Source: Owenia fusiformis
Taxonomy: Eukaryota; Annelida; Polychaeta; Sabellida; Oweniidae
DNA: 64,000 nucleotides
NCBI GenBank assembly: GCA_903813345.2
Contig: CAIIXF020000008.1
Coordinates: forward strand, 6,954,366-7,018,365
Direction: 5' to 3'
The notes beneath the pieces are model-generated. The model saw only the letters and a list, made by a program, of their open reading frames with translations, made no database searches and was not told the origin of the DNA. How positions within the stretch are numbered: position 1 is the first letter of the stretch; every line of letters starts with the position of its first letter. Position numbers and translations under genes: made by a program. Positions 12,401-24,400 of this stretch are shown in pieces.

Positions 12401-15400
12401 TGAAATAATTTTCCCACTACTGATGAGAAAACATGTCCAAATATATTTATCAAAAAATTATATTGATTCTTTTAGGTTAAAAATACCATTTCATATCTGC
12501 TTTAACTTAAAGCTATGTTAAGAAAATTGAAATGGCAATTGTGGCTTGTTGTTGAATTAAACGCTGATGCGCTGTTACCCCAATTCATTCCTAACTCACG
12601 CTGCAGCTTCTGAAAACAATATGCATGAATGGTGCAAGACCGGGTGGATCCGTAAGCGTCTTCTGCTGTTAACTCCTGCCCATTATGGAACCCATAATGA
12701 GACACCATGCATGTATAAAGAGAAGCTTAGGGGTGGTCGAAATGAGATGGTAATTACTAATGGGGCAACCATGCAGCACTGCTTCGCAACCATATCCATC
12801 TGGAGCATCTCTCCGCTACTGTTGCAATCTGCATACTTGCTCGCTTCCGCTTGGTAGATGGCATTCCAAGGGACTTCAGCATCCAAGTCACTGACTTTCC
12901 AGCAAAACCCCTGCATCCTACTTCAATAGGGAAGCTGTGGGCTTTCCAGTCCTTCTGTCTTGCTTCTGTGATAATGTCATCATATTTTGTTTGTTTCAAC
13001 TCATGGGAAACCTCAATTCTATCCTCCCATGGAACAGTCAGCTCGACCAAGATAACACACCTTTTGTCATTTGATCTAATGACAATGTCTGGTCTTAGTG
13101 TCGTAATAGCTATATCTTGTGGAAACACCAACTTCCTGTCCAAATCGACCATGATTTCCCAGTCTGCTGTTGTTTGGAGGATTCCTGGGAGCATGGTAGT
13201 TCTCTGCTGTTGGGGTGCTTTGCTCTGACCTTCTTTACAGAATGATATCCATGGTGTTGTATCTTTAGCTAGTGGGCAAGTTTTGGAAGCAATTATGATG
13301 TCAATTTGCCTGGCTACTTCTCTCAGGACTTGGTCGTGTCTCCAAGTATACCGATGCTCTCCTAGGGCTACACTACAGGAGCTCAGTATATGCCTTAGAG
13401 AAGCTGGTTGGTCTTTACAAAGGGAGCAGGTTGGATCATCCGTCAAGCCCCAGAGTGACAGATTAGTAGGTGTGGGAAGGGTGTTGCTTAGGGATTTAAG
13501 GAAGAAAGCAAGTGATGTTTCAGCTGTCTGCATAAGATCACTCCCTGTCACCTTTCTGCTCTCTACAGATTCCCAACTCAGCCATGCACCCTGACTGCCC
13601 ATTCCAGTTGCTTTAACTAGTCTAGCTTCCTCCTCGGTTTTCCTTATTTCACTCGTTACCATCTTCCTTTTTGCTTTTGGATCTGCCTTAGACCAAGGGA
13701 CCCTGCCGTAACTCCCGAGCCCTTTCCGCCCCTCTGCAACAGTACCTACGATGTCACTCTGTCTCAGTCTGCTTTCAGCATTGCTGATAGCATCCTGAGC
13801 AGACCATTTCCTTCTTTCCGGAGGTTTGACTTCAGATGCCCTGGCTGTTGGATCTTTCGAGTCTCTGAGCAACATTGCTGTTCGCACTTTCGTTACTTTG
13901 AATTCTTCAACTATGGAGGAAGTAGGAAGTGCAGCTGGAGATGAAGTGCTGTAGAGGTTGACAGAGCTGAAAGATTTAGGAACCCCTAACCATTTGCGAA
14001 GGAACTTGCCAGCTATCCTTTCCATGGCCTGCACAGAAGTTATGGAGAAGTCATACATGGTGAATGGCCAATTCAACCTAGGAATAATTCCATACTGGAA
14101 GCACCAGATCTTAAGCTTCCCAGGAAGTGGTGTCCTATCTACTGCTTTCATCCAGGTAGCTAGCTGATGAAGCGTATCTGCTGTGTGGGTCTTGTCATTG
14201 AGACTGTGGTCAAACCATTTTCCAAGGCATTTAATTGGATTCTCACTGATGGTCGGAATCATCTCTCCTTGCATTGTAAACTTGTTGTCTGATATTACGC
14301 CTTTCTTGAGGATGAGGCTTCTGGATTTCTTGGGTTTGAAAGTTAATCTGCCCCATGTAGCCAGTTGTTCAAGTCGAGACAGAATCCATCTCATCCCAAT
14401 TTCCTTGCATGTCATTGCTGTTATGTCGTCCATGAACGCTCTGCAAGGGGGGTGGCGTGTTCCATCAGATGCGAGTGGCCCCCTACATTCTTTTGCTGCA
14501 TCAGTCAGTAGAATGTTCATGGCTGCTACAAAAAGAATCACTGATACTGAGCATCCAGCCATGATGCCTTTCTCTAGTCGCTGCCAGTCAGAAGTGATAT
14601 GTCTTGTGGAAAAGCGCATATATAGTCCGCCAAGATGTAATTTGACAAGTCCTATTACCTCAGGTGGCACATGGTAATGTTCCAGGGCAGTGTAGATAAG
14701 TTGATGAGGCACGCTTGGATAAGCTTTTGCGAGGTCAAGCCATACCACTGAAAGATCCTTCTTCTCCTTCTTGGCCTCCCCAATCAGTTTGGATATAGCT
14801 GCTGTATGTTCGACACACCCAGCAAAGCCTGTTATTCCTCCTTTCTGGACAGAGGTGTCAACATACTTGTTTTCCATGAAAAAGGTTGTAAACCGTCTGG
14901 CAATCACAGCCCAAAATATCTTGCCTTCAACACTAAGTAGGGAGATTTCTCTAAATTGGTCAAGTGAGATGGAGTTCTCCTCCTTTGGGACAAAGCAGCC
15001 CTCTGCTATGAGCCAAGGAGCAGGGAGTTCTTTCTTAATCCAAAGGACTTGCATGAGTCTCCAAAGTCTTGTGGTCAATAGTGGACAGTTCTTATATATC
15101 TTGTAGGTAAGCCCACTTGGACCAGGTGCCGAGCCTGATCTGCCTTTTCTTATAACTTGTTGAACCTCAGACAGCTTGATTGGTGTTGTATCAAACTCAT
15201 GTTCAGGCAATGGAGCAGGTGATAAATTGGGCTTCTAGGCCAATGGCTCATTACGTCTAGGGTCAGTATGGGCAGCTTGCACACTTGTGTTCATTTCTTC
15301 CTTTGTACATTCCAGGTTTCCAGATTTCGGTTTCCCCAATATATCACTTACGAATTGGAATGGACTCTTGAAAAACTTGCTCCTGGTTTTCCTCTTTTCA

Positions 15401-18400
15401 GACCTCTTTTTTCTCAAGTTATCGGCCTTCCTGAGCAGTAACAGCCTGCGTCTAAGAGATTCTCTCAGCCGATGGAGTCCTTCTTTCTCTGAAACGTCAG
15501 CATTTAAGAAAGCTTTCCTCAAACCTCGCAAGTCTTTCCTGATGTTACCTATTTCTTTCTGTCTTCTGCTTGGCCCTTTCTCTTTCGGGATTCCATCCCC
15601 CTTCTCCTCAAGTCCAAACCTGTCCATACATACATCATACACAATAGATGTCATAGCTTCAACTTTCCTCTTAGCGTCCCCCTTCAAAGTATTATTGAGG
15701 ATCTGCTGTAAGTCAGCATCCAAGTCTTTCCATTCAGAACTTGATGCTGCTGGTAGTTTCAGTTTTGGTTTCCTTTCAAAAACTGGTACTTTCACTGCTT
15801 CTTCCTGCTCTCTTGTGTTCACTTCCTCCTCTACGGAGACTACCTGGACACTGTGGTTGTTAACCGGGTCTGGGTTGTCCTGCGTCTGACGAGGGGTATT
15901 CACCTCTCTGCGTTGTGTTGGAGTTGATGAGCACTTCGTTTTACCTTGATGTATTCTTACGCCATGCCAGTTTTTGAAGATTCTTCCGCAACTTTCACAT
16001 GAATCTCGTCGTCCGTTGTCATTGCGTGGGTCCTTGTCCGTTGTGTTCTGCCTATTGGATGAGTCTTCCGCCCCCCCTCTCGGATCATCCTGGGGGTATT
16101 CTCTTGTTTGGTTGTCTGTAGCTGTAAAAGTGGGTGCTTCGGTCATCTGATCAAAGCATGGTTCTTAAGGGTGCTGGCCTTCAGAACCCCCAATGCTGTC
16201 TTTCCAAGCTGTCACAGTTCTATTCTCTGTCGCCATAGGGACTTTCCCCTAGGTCACTGGATAATTCCAGAACTAATGTTGAATTAAACGCTGATGCGCT
16301 GTTACCCCAATTCATTCCTAACTCACGCTGCAGCTTCTGAAAACAATATGCATGAATGGTGCAAGACCGGGTGGATCCGTAAGCGTCTTCTGCTGTTAAC
16401 TCTATACTCTATTGCAAAGCCGCAACATGTGTACATGTATGTAATAATTATATTTTACTTGTGAAATAAATCATGTTTAAATAAAAATAGAATTAAAATG
16501 GCACAATGTTTCTAAAACTAGAATTGAAACAACAAGTATGATTGTACTATCAGTGCTGAAATTATTTAGATAACTTATAGACCTCTATTGTATTTAAATT
16601 AGTATTGTCAAAAATAGTAAATAATATTTTTAGTCAACATTAATAGCCAATTCTTTAAATGAATACATAGCATGGCGTAACAAGATCAAATGTTCAATGC
16701 AAAAATTACTTTTATCTATTTTTCAGATAGATTTTAAATCATATAATTTATTGAGTTTACTTACTGTTTGAGCAGATCCGAGTTGACGGTAAAAAGTCCA
16801 TACATAATGCGCCAAGAATTCTTGTTAATTTTGATTAAATGAAGTTTGTCAGGTCATTCTCAACATTAAAAGTATTGTCATTAACCTAACTAGACTAGAA
16901 GTCAGGCAACTAGAATTTTATTCATTAAGCAGCACCGACTTTTGCCGTAAAAACCTTAATAATTTCACATATATGTAGATGAACAAAGGGCTCAAAAATG
17001 CATGTATGTCTAGATAAATAAAAAGTCACAAAAATGCATGAACATTTATGTTTTCTTATAATATCACAGTCCCAACTCACAAAATAATCAGTTCTCTTTG
17101 CCAAAAATGTATAAAACAACATATATATGTATTATGTTGATTAGTTCTCTATGAATTTCAATGTAGAATTCCTGGATGTAATGATGTGGACAAATATACA
17201 TATTTTTGGATATCTCACAATTTGCCTTGGTTTAAATGAAAGTATGAACCTGGGACCTAGAAAACTATAAAGTAGAGTTGTTTTGTTTTTTATTATTTAT
17301 TTAGTTACATAAAATAGATGTACATGGGGTAATATAGCAAATACAAGAGAGCATACTCAAGTGCTAATCATCATTTTAGCTTATAAGCACTCTAGCCTAG
17401 CGGGGAGCCTAGCTTCCTAGCCTAGAGTCGATTCATTCACTCCCCTATCTTTATGGACTTTACATGTACCCCAAATGTCATTTATGATTACAGGAGCTAG
17501 AAAACTATATACTAGAGTTGATCCCTCCCGTTCCCCATCTTGAATGATGGACTCTATTATGTGTACCCCATATGTTATTTATGATTTCAGGATCTAAAAA
17601 ACTAAATACTAGAGTTGATCCCTCCCCCATCTTGATGGACTTTACATGTACCCCAAATGTCATTTATGATTCTAGGACCTTGAAAACTATATACTAGAGT
17701 TGATCCCGACACTCCCTCAGCTTGATGGACTTGAGAAATCTTTCTACTCCTTCTACGTTTGTACAGCTGTCAGGAAGTTTTTCTTCTTCCTGGACCCACT
17801 AAGGACAGGGAAGGTGAAAATACAAGACATTTTGGCCTGTAGCTTCTTAGATGATTTACTAGAGGTATGAGCCCTTCAGATTTGATGAAACATCCATCTC
17901 ATTAAGTTATTTAATAAAGACTGCTTTGAAGTTTTTTATTCATATTTGTATATTTAGCAACAAAGGACTTCTCCAAATAAAGAAATGGTGTATTGGCCTG
18001 TCCAAAACTACTCCTGCCATCTATATATCCAGTTATATGGACTCAACTGGTTGTTTACTCGATCATTATCTCATCTGACATATAGACATTCTTTGAATAC
18101 ATTACTTTGTAATAGCTGATCAAAGATAGCACATAGAGCATGTTATTTACATAAATATTATACTTTTTTAGTTGCGTGATGAAGACCTGCCTAAAGATGT
18201 TCAGGAAAGTAACTGGTTCTCTGCACCCTCTGCTTTGAGAGTGTACGGCCAGTACCTGAATCTCGACAAAGACCACAATGGTATGCTCAGCAAGGAAGAA
18301 TTAGCCAGGTAGGCATGAAAACTTCAATGAACAGTTAAATCTGTCTGGTAGAACAACCTCCAATATGAAACAGTTTTCAAATGTCCCATAGAGCAATGTG

Positions 18401-21400
18401 ATAGTTATTTTTGTATATTAAGCAAGATCATCTCATTCAAGAACATGTCTACAGGGAACAAATTTTGCCTGTACAAAGTGCATTTAATAGTATTACATGG
18501 GCATTGCTATACCAGGTGCTATACATTCTTTCAGTTATAAAACATTAAAACAATTACCTTGTTATTTTCAAATAGTTATACATAATGGGTTTATAAATAT
18601 AAATATAAATCGCTTTGTCTTTTATTTCATTGCTTTATCAATCCCAGGTAAGAAGTTTTCTAAGGATATGTTTTTATTATCTGATTATCTGTTTGATCAA
18701 ATATCCTAAGCTGTTCCTGTTTAAAATCGTTAAGATATTTCCATAAAATATAAATGAATCGTGAACTTAAAGATGTAATAATATTTTTCTGCTAGCATAA
18801 TATTCAATCAAAATCAGGTGTTTAAAATCAAAGCATCAATCTGCTCTCTAGTGCCTTAGCAGCCTTTAATACAGTTGCATCTTCATAATGGCGCCCTGTG
18901 ATCATGATTCCCACAGGAAGGCCCTCTGGGAAACCACCATTCAGTGAAATAGATGGATGGCCTGTGAGGTTTGCCGCTGTTGTATTTTGTATCATACCAA
19001 ACCCCATCTTGGAGCAGCTCTGAAATGAGTTTATTTCAGATTAAATAGATGAATGAAAATGTGATATTCACTAAACTAGCAATACACATGTATATGTACA
19101 TGTGTATTTGAGGAATATCCCTTTAGGATATTGAAAATAGTAATGGAACATAAATTCCCAATTAATCTAGTGTCTTTACATGAATAATTACAAGGAGCAC
19201 ACGCGTCTCGAACTCGCAACCTCGTGGCTACGGCACCTACTCGCCTAGTTTGAACGTACTGGGGCTGAAGCCCTCTCGGCCAACTCGACAACTCCAAAAA
19301 AAGTTGTTTTGTTAGTCGATTTGAGGCAGCTGATGTTAATGATCGAACACATTATATTTTCCTCTATCCGTCTGTCATTCTGTCTGTCATAATCAGTTTT
19401 ATTGAACTTACCATTTATTTTAAAATCTTTTGTTGGTAGTTTTGGAGCCTTATATGGTAGTGTAGGCATGACAAGTAAGTCATATTTCTCAAATGCTTTG
19501 TTGTACATATCAGTGAAGCTCTTTGCTAAGTCTTGGGCTTTACCAAAGAACCATAGAACCTCTTGTTGTATTCTCCCCAAAGGCATGTGTGCTGCCATGT
19601 AAATGGTAAATCATGTGGCCTACTTTTCACTTTCTTTCTGAAGTGGTCTGTGAGTGAGTTGGGGTAGAATCCTTTACCCATGCTTCCACCTACAAAGTAA
19701 AAATGACAAAAATGAGTCTATATATTCCTAGATTTATTCAGATAAGAATCATAAGGTGAAATTTTAGATTATTTAAATTAAGATCAATTTGTTGTAAATG
19801 TTTACATTCCTTGGATGTATCAGAGCAGTTACTAATTAGATCCTTTGTTTGAGAATTCTGTGATCACAATCAGATCAAATATAGGAGATGATATACCATA
19901 GAACGTCTGTAGGTATCCACCTTCAACACCAACAGCTGTCCATATTGCAGCAGCTGAAATAGAAAAACAAGGAAAGACAACAATTGGTCTTGTTCTTTCA
20001 TATGTTATGGCACATTGAAAATTATTTTCTGATCCGCCCTTACTGTCTTCTCTATATACAATACAGCCTTAGTTCTTTTCATACCACTCGGCAAATCATA
20101 AGAGATATTGATTTATGTCATATTTAGATGTTATTACCATCTTTGTGCATAGGTATGGACACATCTTCTACAGTGGCCCCAGCTTTAAAGAACACCTCAA
20201 TTGTAGCCCTAACAATCTCCTGTACATCGGGTTCACAGTTTTCAAAACCCTCCACAACGAATCCTATCTTTAACCCAGAGATATCTGTGCCCAGCTGAAA
20301 TGATGAATGATTTAAATATTACTGATTAGAATAGATCCCAAAAATATGACGATTGTTTATATTTTATTTGAATCAAATGTTCCATTGTTCCTCATATACA
20401 TATTTCTAAATTCTTTCTGAAGTGCACCATATACAGTAGTTGCTCTCATAATCCTAGAACATGTAACGACAAACTTTAAATCTTACAAGTTTTGAATATT
20501 CTTGAACTGGACGATCAGGTTCTTGTCTTGAATCAAAGCCATCATAACCAGCCAGGACCTCAAGTAACAGAGCACAGTCATCTACAGTCCTGGTCATTGG
20601 GCCAAGGTGGTCTATAGTTGTCAACAAAGAGCAGGAACCACTGTAGGGGACCAACCCAAACGTGGGTTTAAGAGCTACAATACCACACCAGCTGGCTGGG
20701 ATTCTAACAGAACCTCCTTGATCTCCACCTATTGAAAGATCAACTTGACCACTAGCAACCTGTAACACAATGTATATGATATAATATTTACTAGGCCAGT
20801 ACTCAGCAAGAAATTAGTTAAGACACATTTTTTCTGGAAAATGATTCATTCCATTGTGCATGTAGTAAGGAGACCTTTGTGAGCAGGCTAGTAGCCAGGA
20901 TTTGCCAAGGGGGAGTTCAGTTTTCAAAAATTTCCAGGGGGGTTCACATTTGACAATTTTGGCCCAAATATGGCTAAAATTACTTGAGAAGTGCTCAAAA
21001 TGGTGAAAAACTGCATCCCAAACCCTACGAACCCCCCTGACTACGGGCCTGTTAAGGGTTGGGAACTTATCCATATATATGATTGGTAAAGAAGTGGTCA
21101 TTTGAGGATTGATCAAGGAGTGTAATAGGCAAGGGCTATGCAAGGGATATGAGCATTCAGAAGGTATGTATGGAATTGAGCTTTGACCTGAGTTTTGAAT
21201 AAGATTGGCTAAGGATTTAAGTAATTTAAGATAGTAATATGTAGCACAAAAGAATAGTTTAGGTCAATGTCATGAATGCTAAGGAAGGTAAGGTCAGGGC
21301 ATGAGTAGTCAAAGTGCTTGAATCTGATTGTATTCACTATGTCAAAGGATAGGTATCAATATGGTGAACTGAATTCAACAATGTTTTTCTCTTAAGGCGA

Positions 21401-24400
21401 CGCTATATTAAATAAAAAGTACAAAAAATGACTGCCATATTTTTTTGATAAAGACACATGTTTTTAAAATCTGTTTACCTTGTATATGAATTGTGTATCT
21501 TGACTAATGAAACATGTCAAAGTTAACATCACACATAAACGCATTTTTCCAAACTATGAATTGGAGGTGCATGGATCCCCAAAGCTAGCATGAAGAGTGC
21601 GAAGTGAGGCTAATTTTTGAAAGTTTCAAGGAGTAGCCTTGCAACAGTCACACATTTGCAAGAGTCTAAAATTTCCACAAATCATCTTACCTTACCAAGG
21701 AACAACGAAGGAGCACGAAAATGTGTACTTCTTGCATTGTTAGAGTATAATAAAGCTCAAACCATTGTGAATTCTAAATATTTCATGTCCACCATTTTGT
21801 TTCCTGGAACTATTTTTTAGTCCAGAGTTATCTTCATTCATGTTTCCATTGTTTATCATTCATAAAGCCTCTATCATGTATCTATCATGATAATTACACT
21901 GTAATAGATAAAACATACAAGTGATAATCCATGCCACTTGGTGTAGTCACAAAACTTGCATGAGGATTAATCAGGAAGTCTAGAAGTAGTTCCGGCAAAC
22001 AAAATGTGGACATGAAATATTTGGAATTTACAATGGTTTGAGGTTTATTATACTCTAACAATGCAAGAAGTGCACATTTTCATGCTCCTTCGTTGTTCCT
22101 GGGAAAGGTAAGATGATTTGTGGAAATTTTAGACTCTTGCAAATGTGTGACTGTTGCAAGGCTACTCCTTGAAACTTTCAAAAATTAGCCTCACTTCGCA
22201 CTCTTCATGCTAGCTTTGGGGATCCATGCACCTCCAATTCATAGCTTGGAAAAATGCGTTTATGTGTGATGTTAACTTTGACATGTTTCATTAGTCAAGA
22301 TACACAATTCATATACAAGGTAAACAGATTTTAAAAACATGTGTCTTTATCAAAAAAATATGGCAGTCATTTTTTGTACTTTTTATTTAATATAGCGTCG
22401 CCTTAAACCAATTATTGAAAATATTCTGTAAAAATGGTTCTTATGTAATGTTTACTGATTGGCAACAATTTAATGCAAAAATTATTTATATATATTTTAT
22501 TTAGCTGTTTTTGTTAACATTTTTGGTTTTTTATTGCAATTGTTTCTTGTTCCTTTCTACCAATTCTTTAGAATGAAATAAAATGTCTTTCCGAACCTTG
22601 TTGGAACAAAATTACATATACAACATTTTCTTAGACCTCTCATAATTACAGTGATGACCATTCAATTGATGATGTGTAAAATTTTCAGAATGTTTTGATG
22701 ACTGGTTTAAGAGAAACGCATGTTCAAAAAGTTCACCATATCGATACCACTCGTTTCATAAAAAATAACTGTGTGCCACTCACCAAAGCACCAGATCCTG
22801 AGCTGGACCCGCCGGTAGACCTGGTCTCATCAATTGGGTTTGTTATAGGCACTGGACCAGTGGAGCTTGTACCTGACCATGTCAAGTTCTCACATTGAGC
22901 TTTGCCAGTTATTCGCCCACCTTGGAAACATTATATTGTCATATTAGAAGATGTCATCTAGACTGCGGACTATTCTGTAGAAGTGCTCTAGAAATGGATC
23001 TCGCTTTTCATGGAAGGTCACACATTCCAACATATTTCAAACAATTTGTATGATTATAATAGACACTTTCTGGGTAGTTGACTTTATGTAGGGGTGGCAG
23101 AAGGCCCTCAGGCCAATTTATACCCCTACCCCAACAAAACCTTGGGGGTACTTTAATACCACCCAATAAAAATAATACTAATGCATATCAGATATTCATC
23201 GTTTTATAGTGGGTAGGGCATGCCATGGTTAGTCAGTGCCGGAAATTTCCAATCTCTGACTTATATGGTTACCATGGAAACAGTATTTATATCCCACAAT
23301 CTTCTCAATTTGACCCCGTCCCAAATGTGTCCTTAAGTTCTCAAAGTGAAATATTTGCAAATCTGTTTGGATTTTGTGGCTGCAACTTTGTCAAAAGTTG
23401 AATTAATATGTATGTATTCACACTAAAGCACTAAAAACTTGATATAATGATCTCATAAATTAATAATATTTATCAAATGTAGTCACACACAACTGCTTTT
23501 AAGGAAAAGTGGGCGTGGCACTTTTTGGTACTTGTGTAATTGTTGCAGCATTAAATGAAAAATACTTATTACACTAACAACAATTGACATTTAATTAGCA
23601 TCTACTAACATTGTGTAACATTGTAGTATGTTCATTATCATTATTAGATACTTTAAATATTTTATATAAGTGTTATCATGACCCTTCCCTATCATAGGTC
23701 ATTAATGGTCAAATTAACTTTTAAGTCCTAGAGGTCCTTAGTCTTTTTAGCTTGTCAAAGTCGTATTCATTGACTTGAAGCTAGAATATAAATAGTTTCA
23801 TTGATCAAGAGCTATGAGTTAAAATTGATTAATACATTTGTCAGGGTTAGAGCCATTTTATGCAATTGAAAAGTAATGGACCGACACTGATCAGTACCAA
23901 GTGAAGGTAACGGCCGTAACCTTCGCATCTAAGATGGCGGACAGTAATTGTCGATTTTGATATTTTTAATTTTCATTGAATTAAACTACTTTAGAGTTGA
24001 TGTTATGCTTTGACATTTGCACCAAATCAGGCTTAAATGACATTGGAACCATAGATGTAGTAAACATGAATAAACGATATGTGAAATGTTATGCCCTGCC
24101 TTAATACATAACTAAGATTTTCTCGGATAAATGGTGTTTTACAATTGACTAACTGATTCTATTATCAACATCAGGTAATGCATGATCTATCCAATGGATT
24201 AAAGAAAATACTTGATTCCAATATGGCAAAATAAATTATTCCATGTATGAATTGCATAGTGCATCATTTTGCAGATATTACATAATGCATTCATTGACTC
24301 ATGGTCAACAAGGTACGGGTAAAACTCCTTTTAGTATTACACAAAATAATGAAATATAAACAATTTAAACATTTCTGAAATGCTGTACCTTTAGTGATTC

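Larger units (their letters stand above)
8700..12549. other. Intronic stretch with small repeats, no gene recognised
   Basis: This part of the PPP2R3C intron holds a repeat related to 29394-29661 (about 9545-9765), short ATCCCGTATC iterations near 10430-10490, and a palindromic block at 10660-10800. The remaining frames are short and show no recognisable motif. Confidence 0.6.
12550..16402 (-). mobile_element. R2-like non-LTR retrotransposon (restriction-like endonuclease type), nearly intact
   Basis: A minus-strand zinc finger - reverse transcriptase - CCHC - endonuclease coding region is bracketed by two identical 126-bp direct repeats (12550-12675 and 16277-16402). The repeats are either an unusually long target-site duplication or terminal repeats of the element. 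The inner 3' end in element orientation carries a small hairpin with TTATGGGTTCCATAA next to the repeat. No poly(A) tail is visible. Perfect repeat identity suggests a recent insertion. The element lies in a PPP2R3C intron in antisense orientation. Confidence 0.88.

Noticed and set aside
13958-15889. Several + strand frames of 70-200 codons
   Set aside because: They are antisense shadows of the retrotransposon polyprotein.
12550-16402. LTR retrotransposon because of the direct repeats
   Set aside because: There is no gag, protease, integrase, primer-binding site or TG..CA ends. The RT and endonuclease are of the R2 type.
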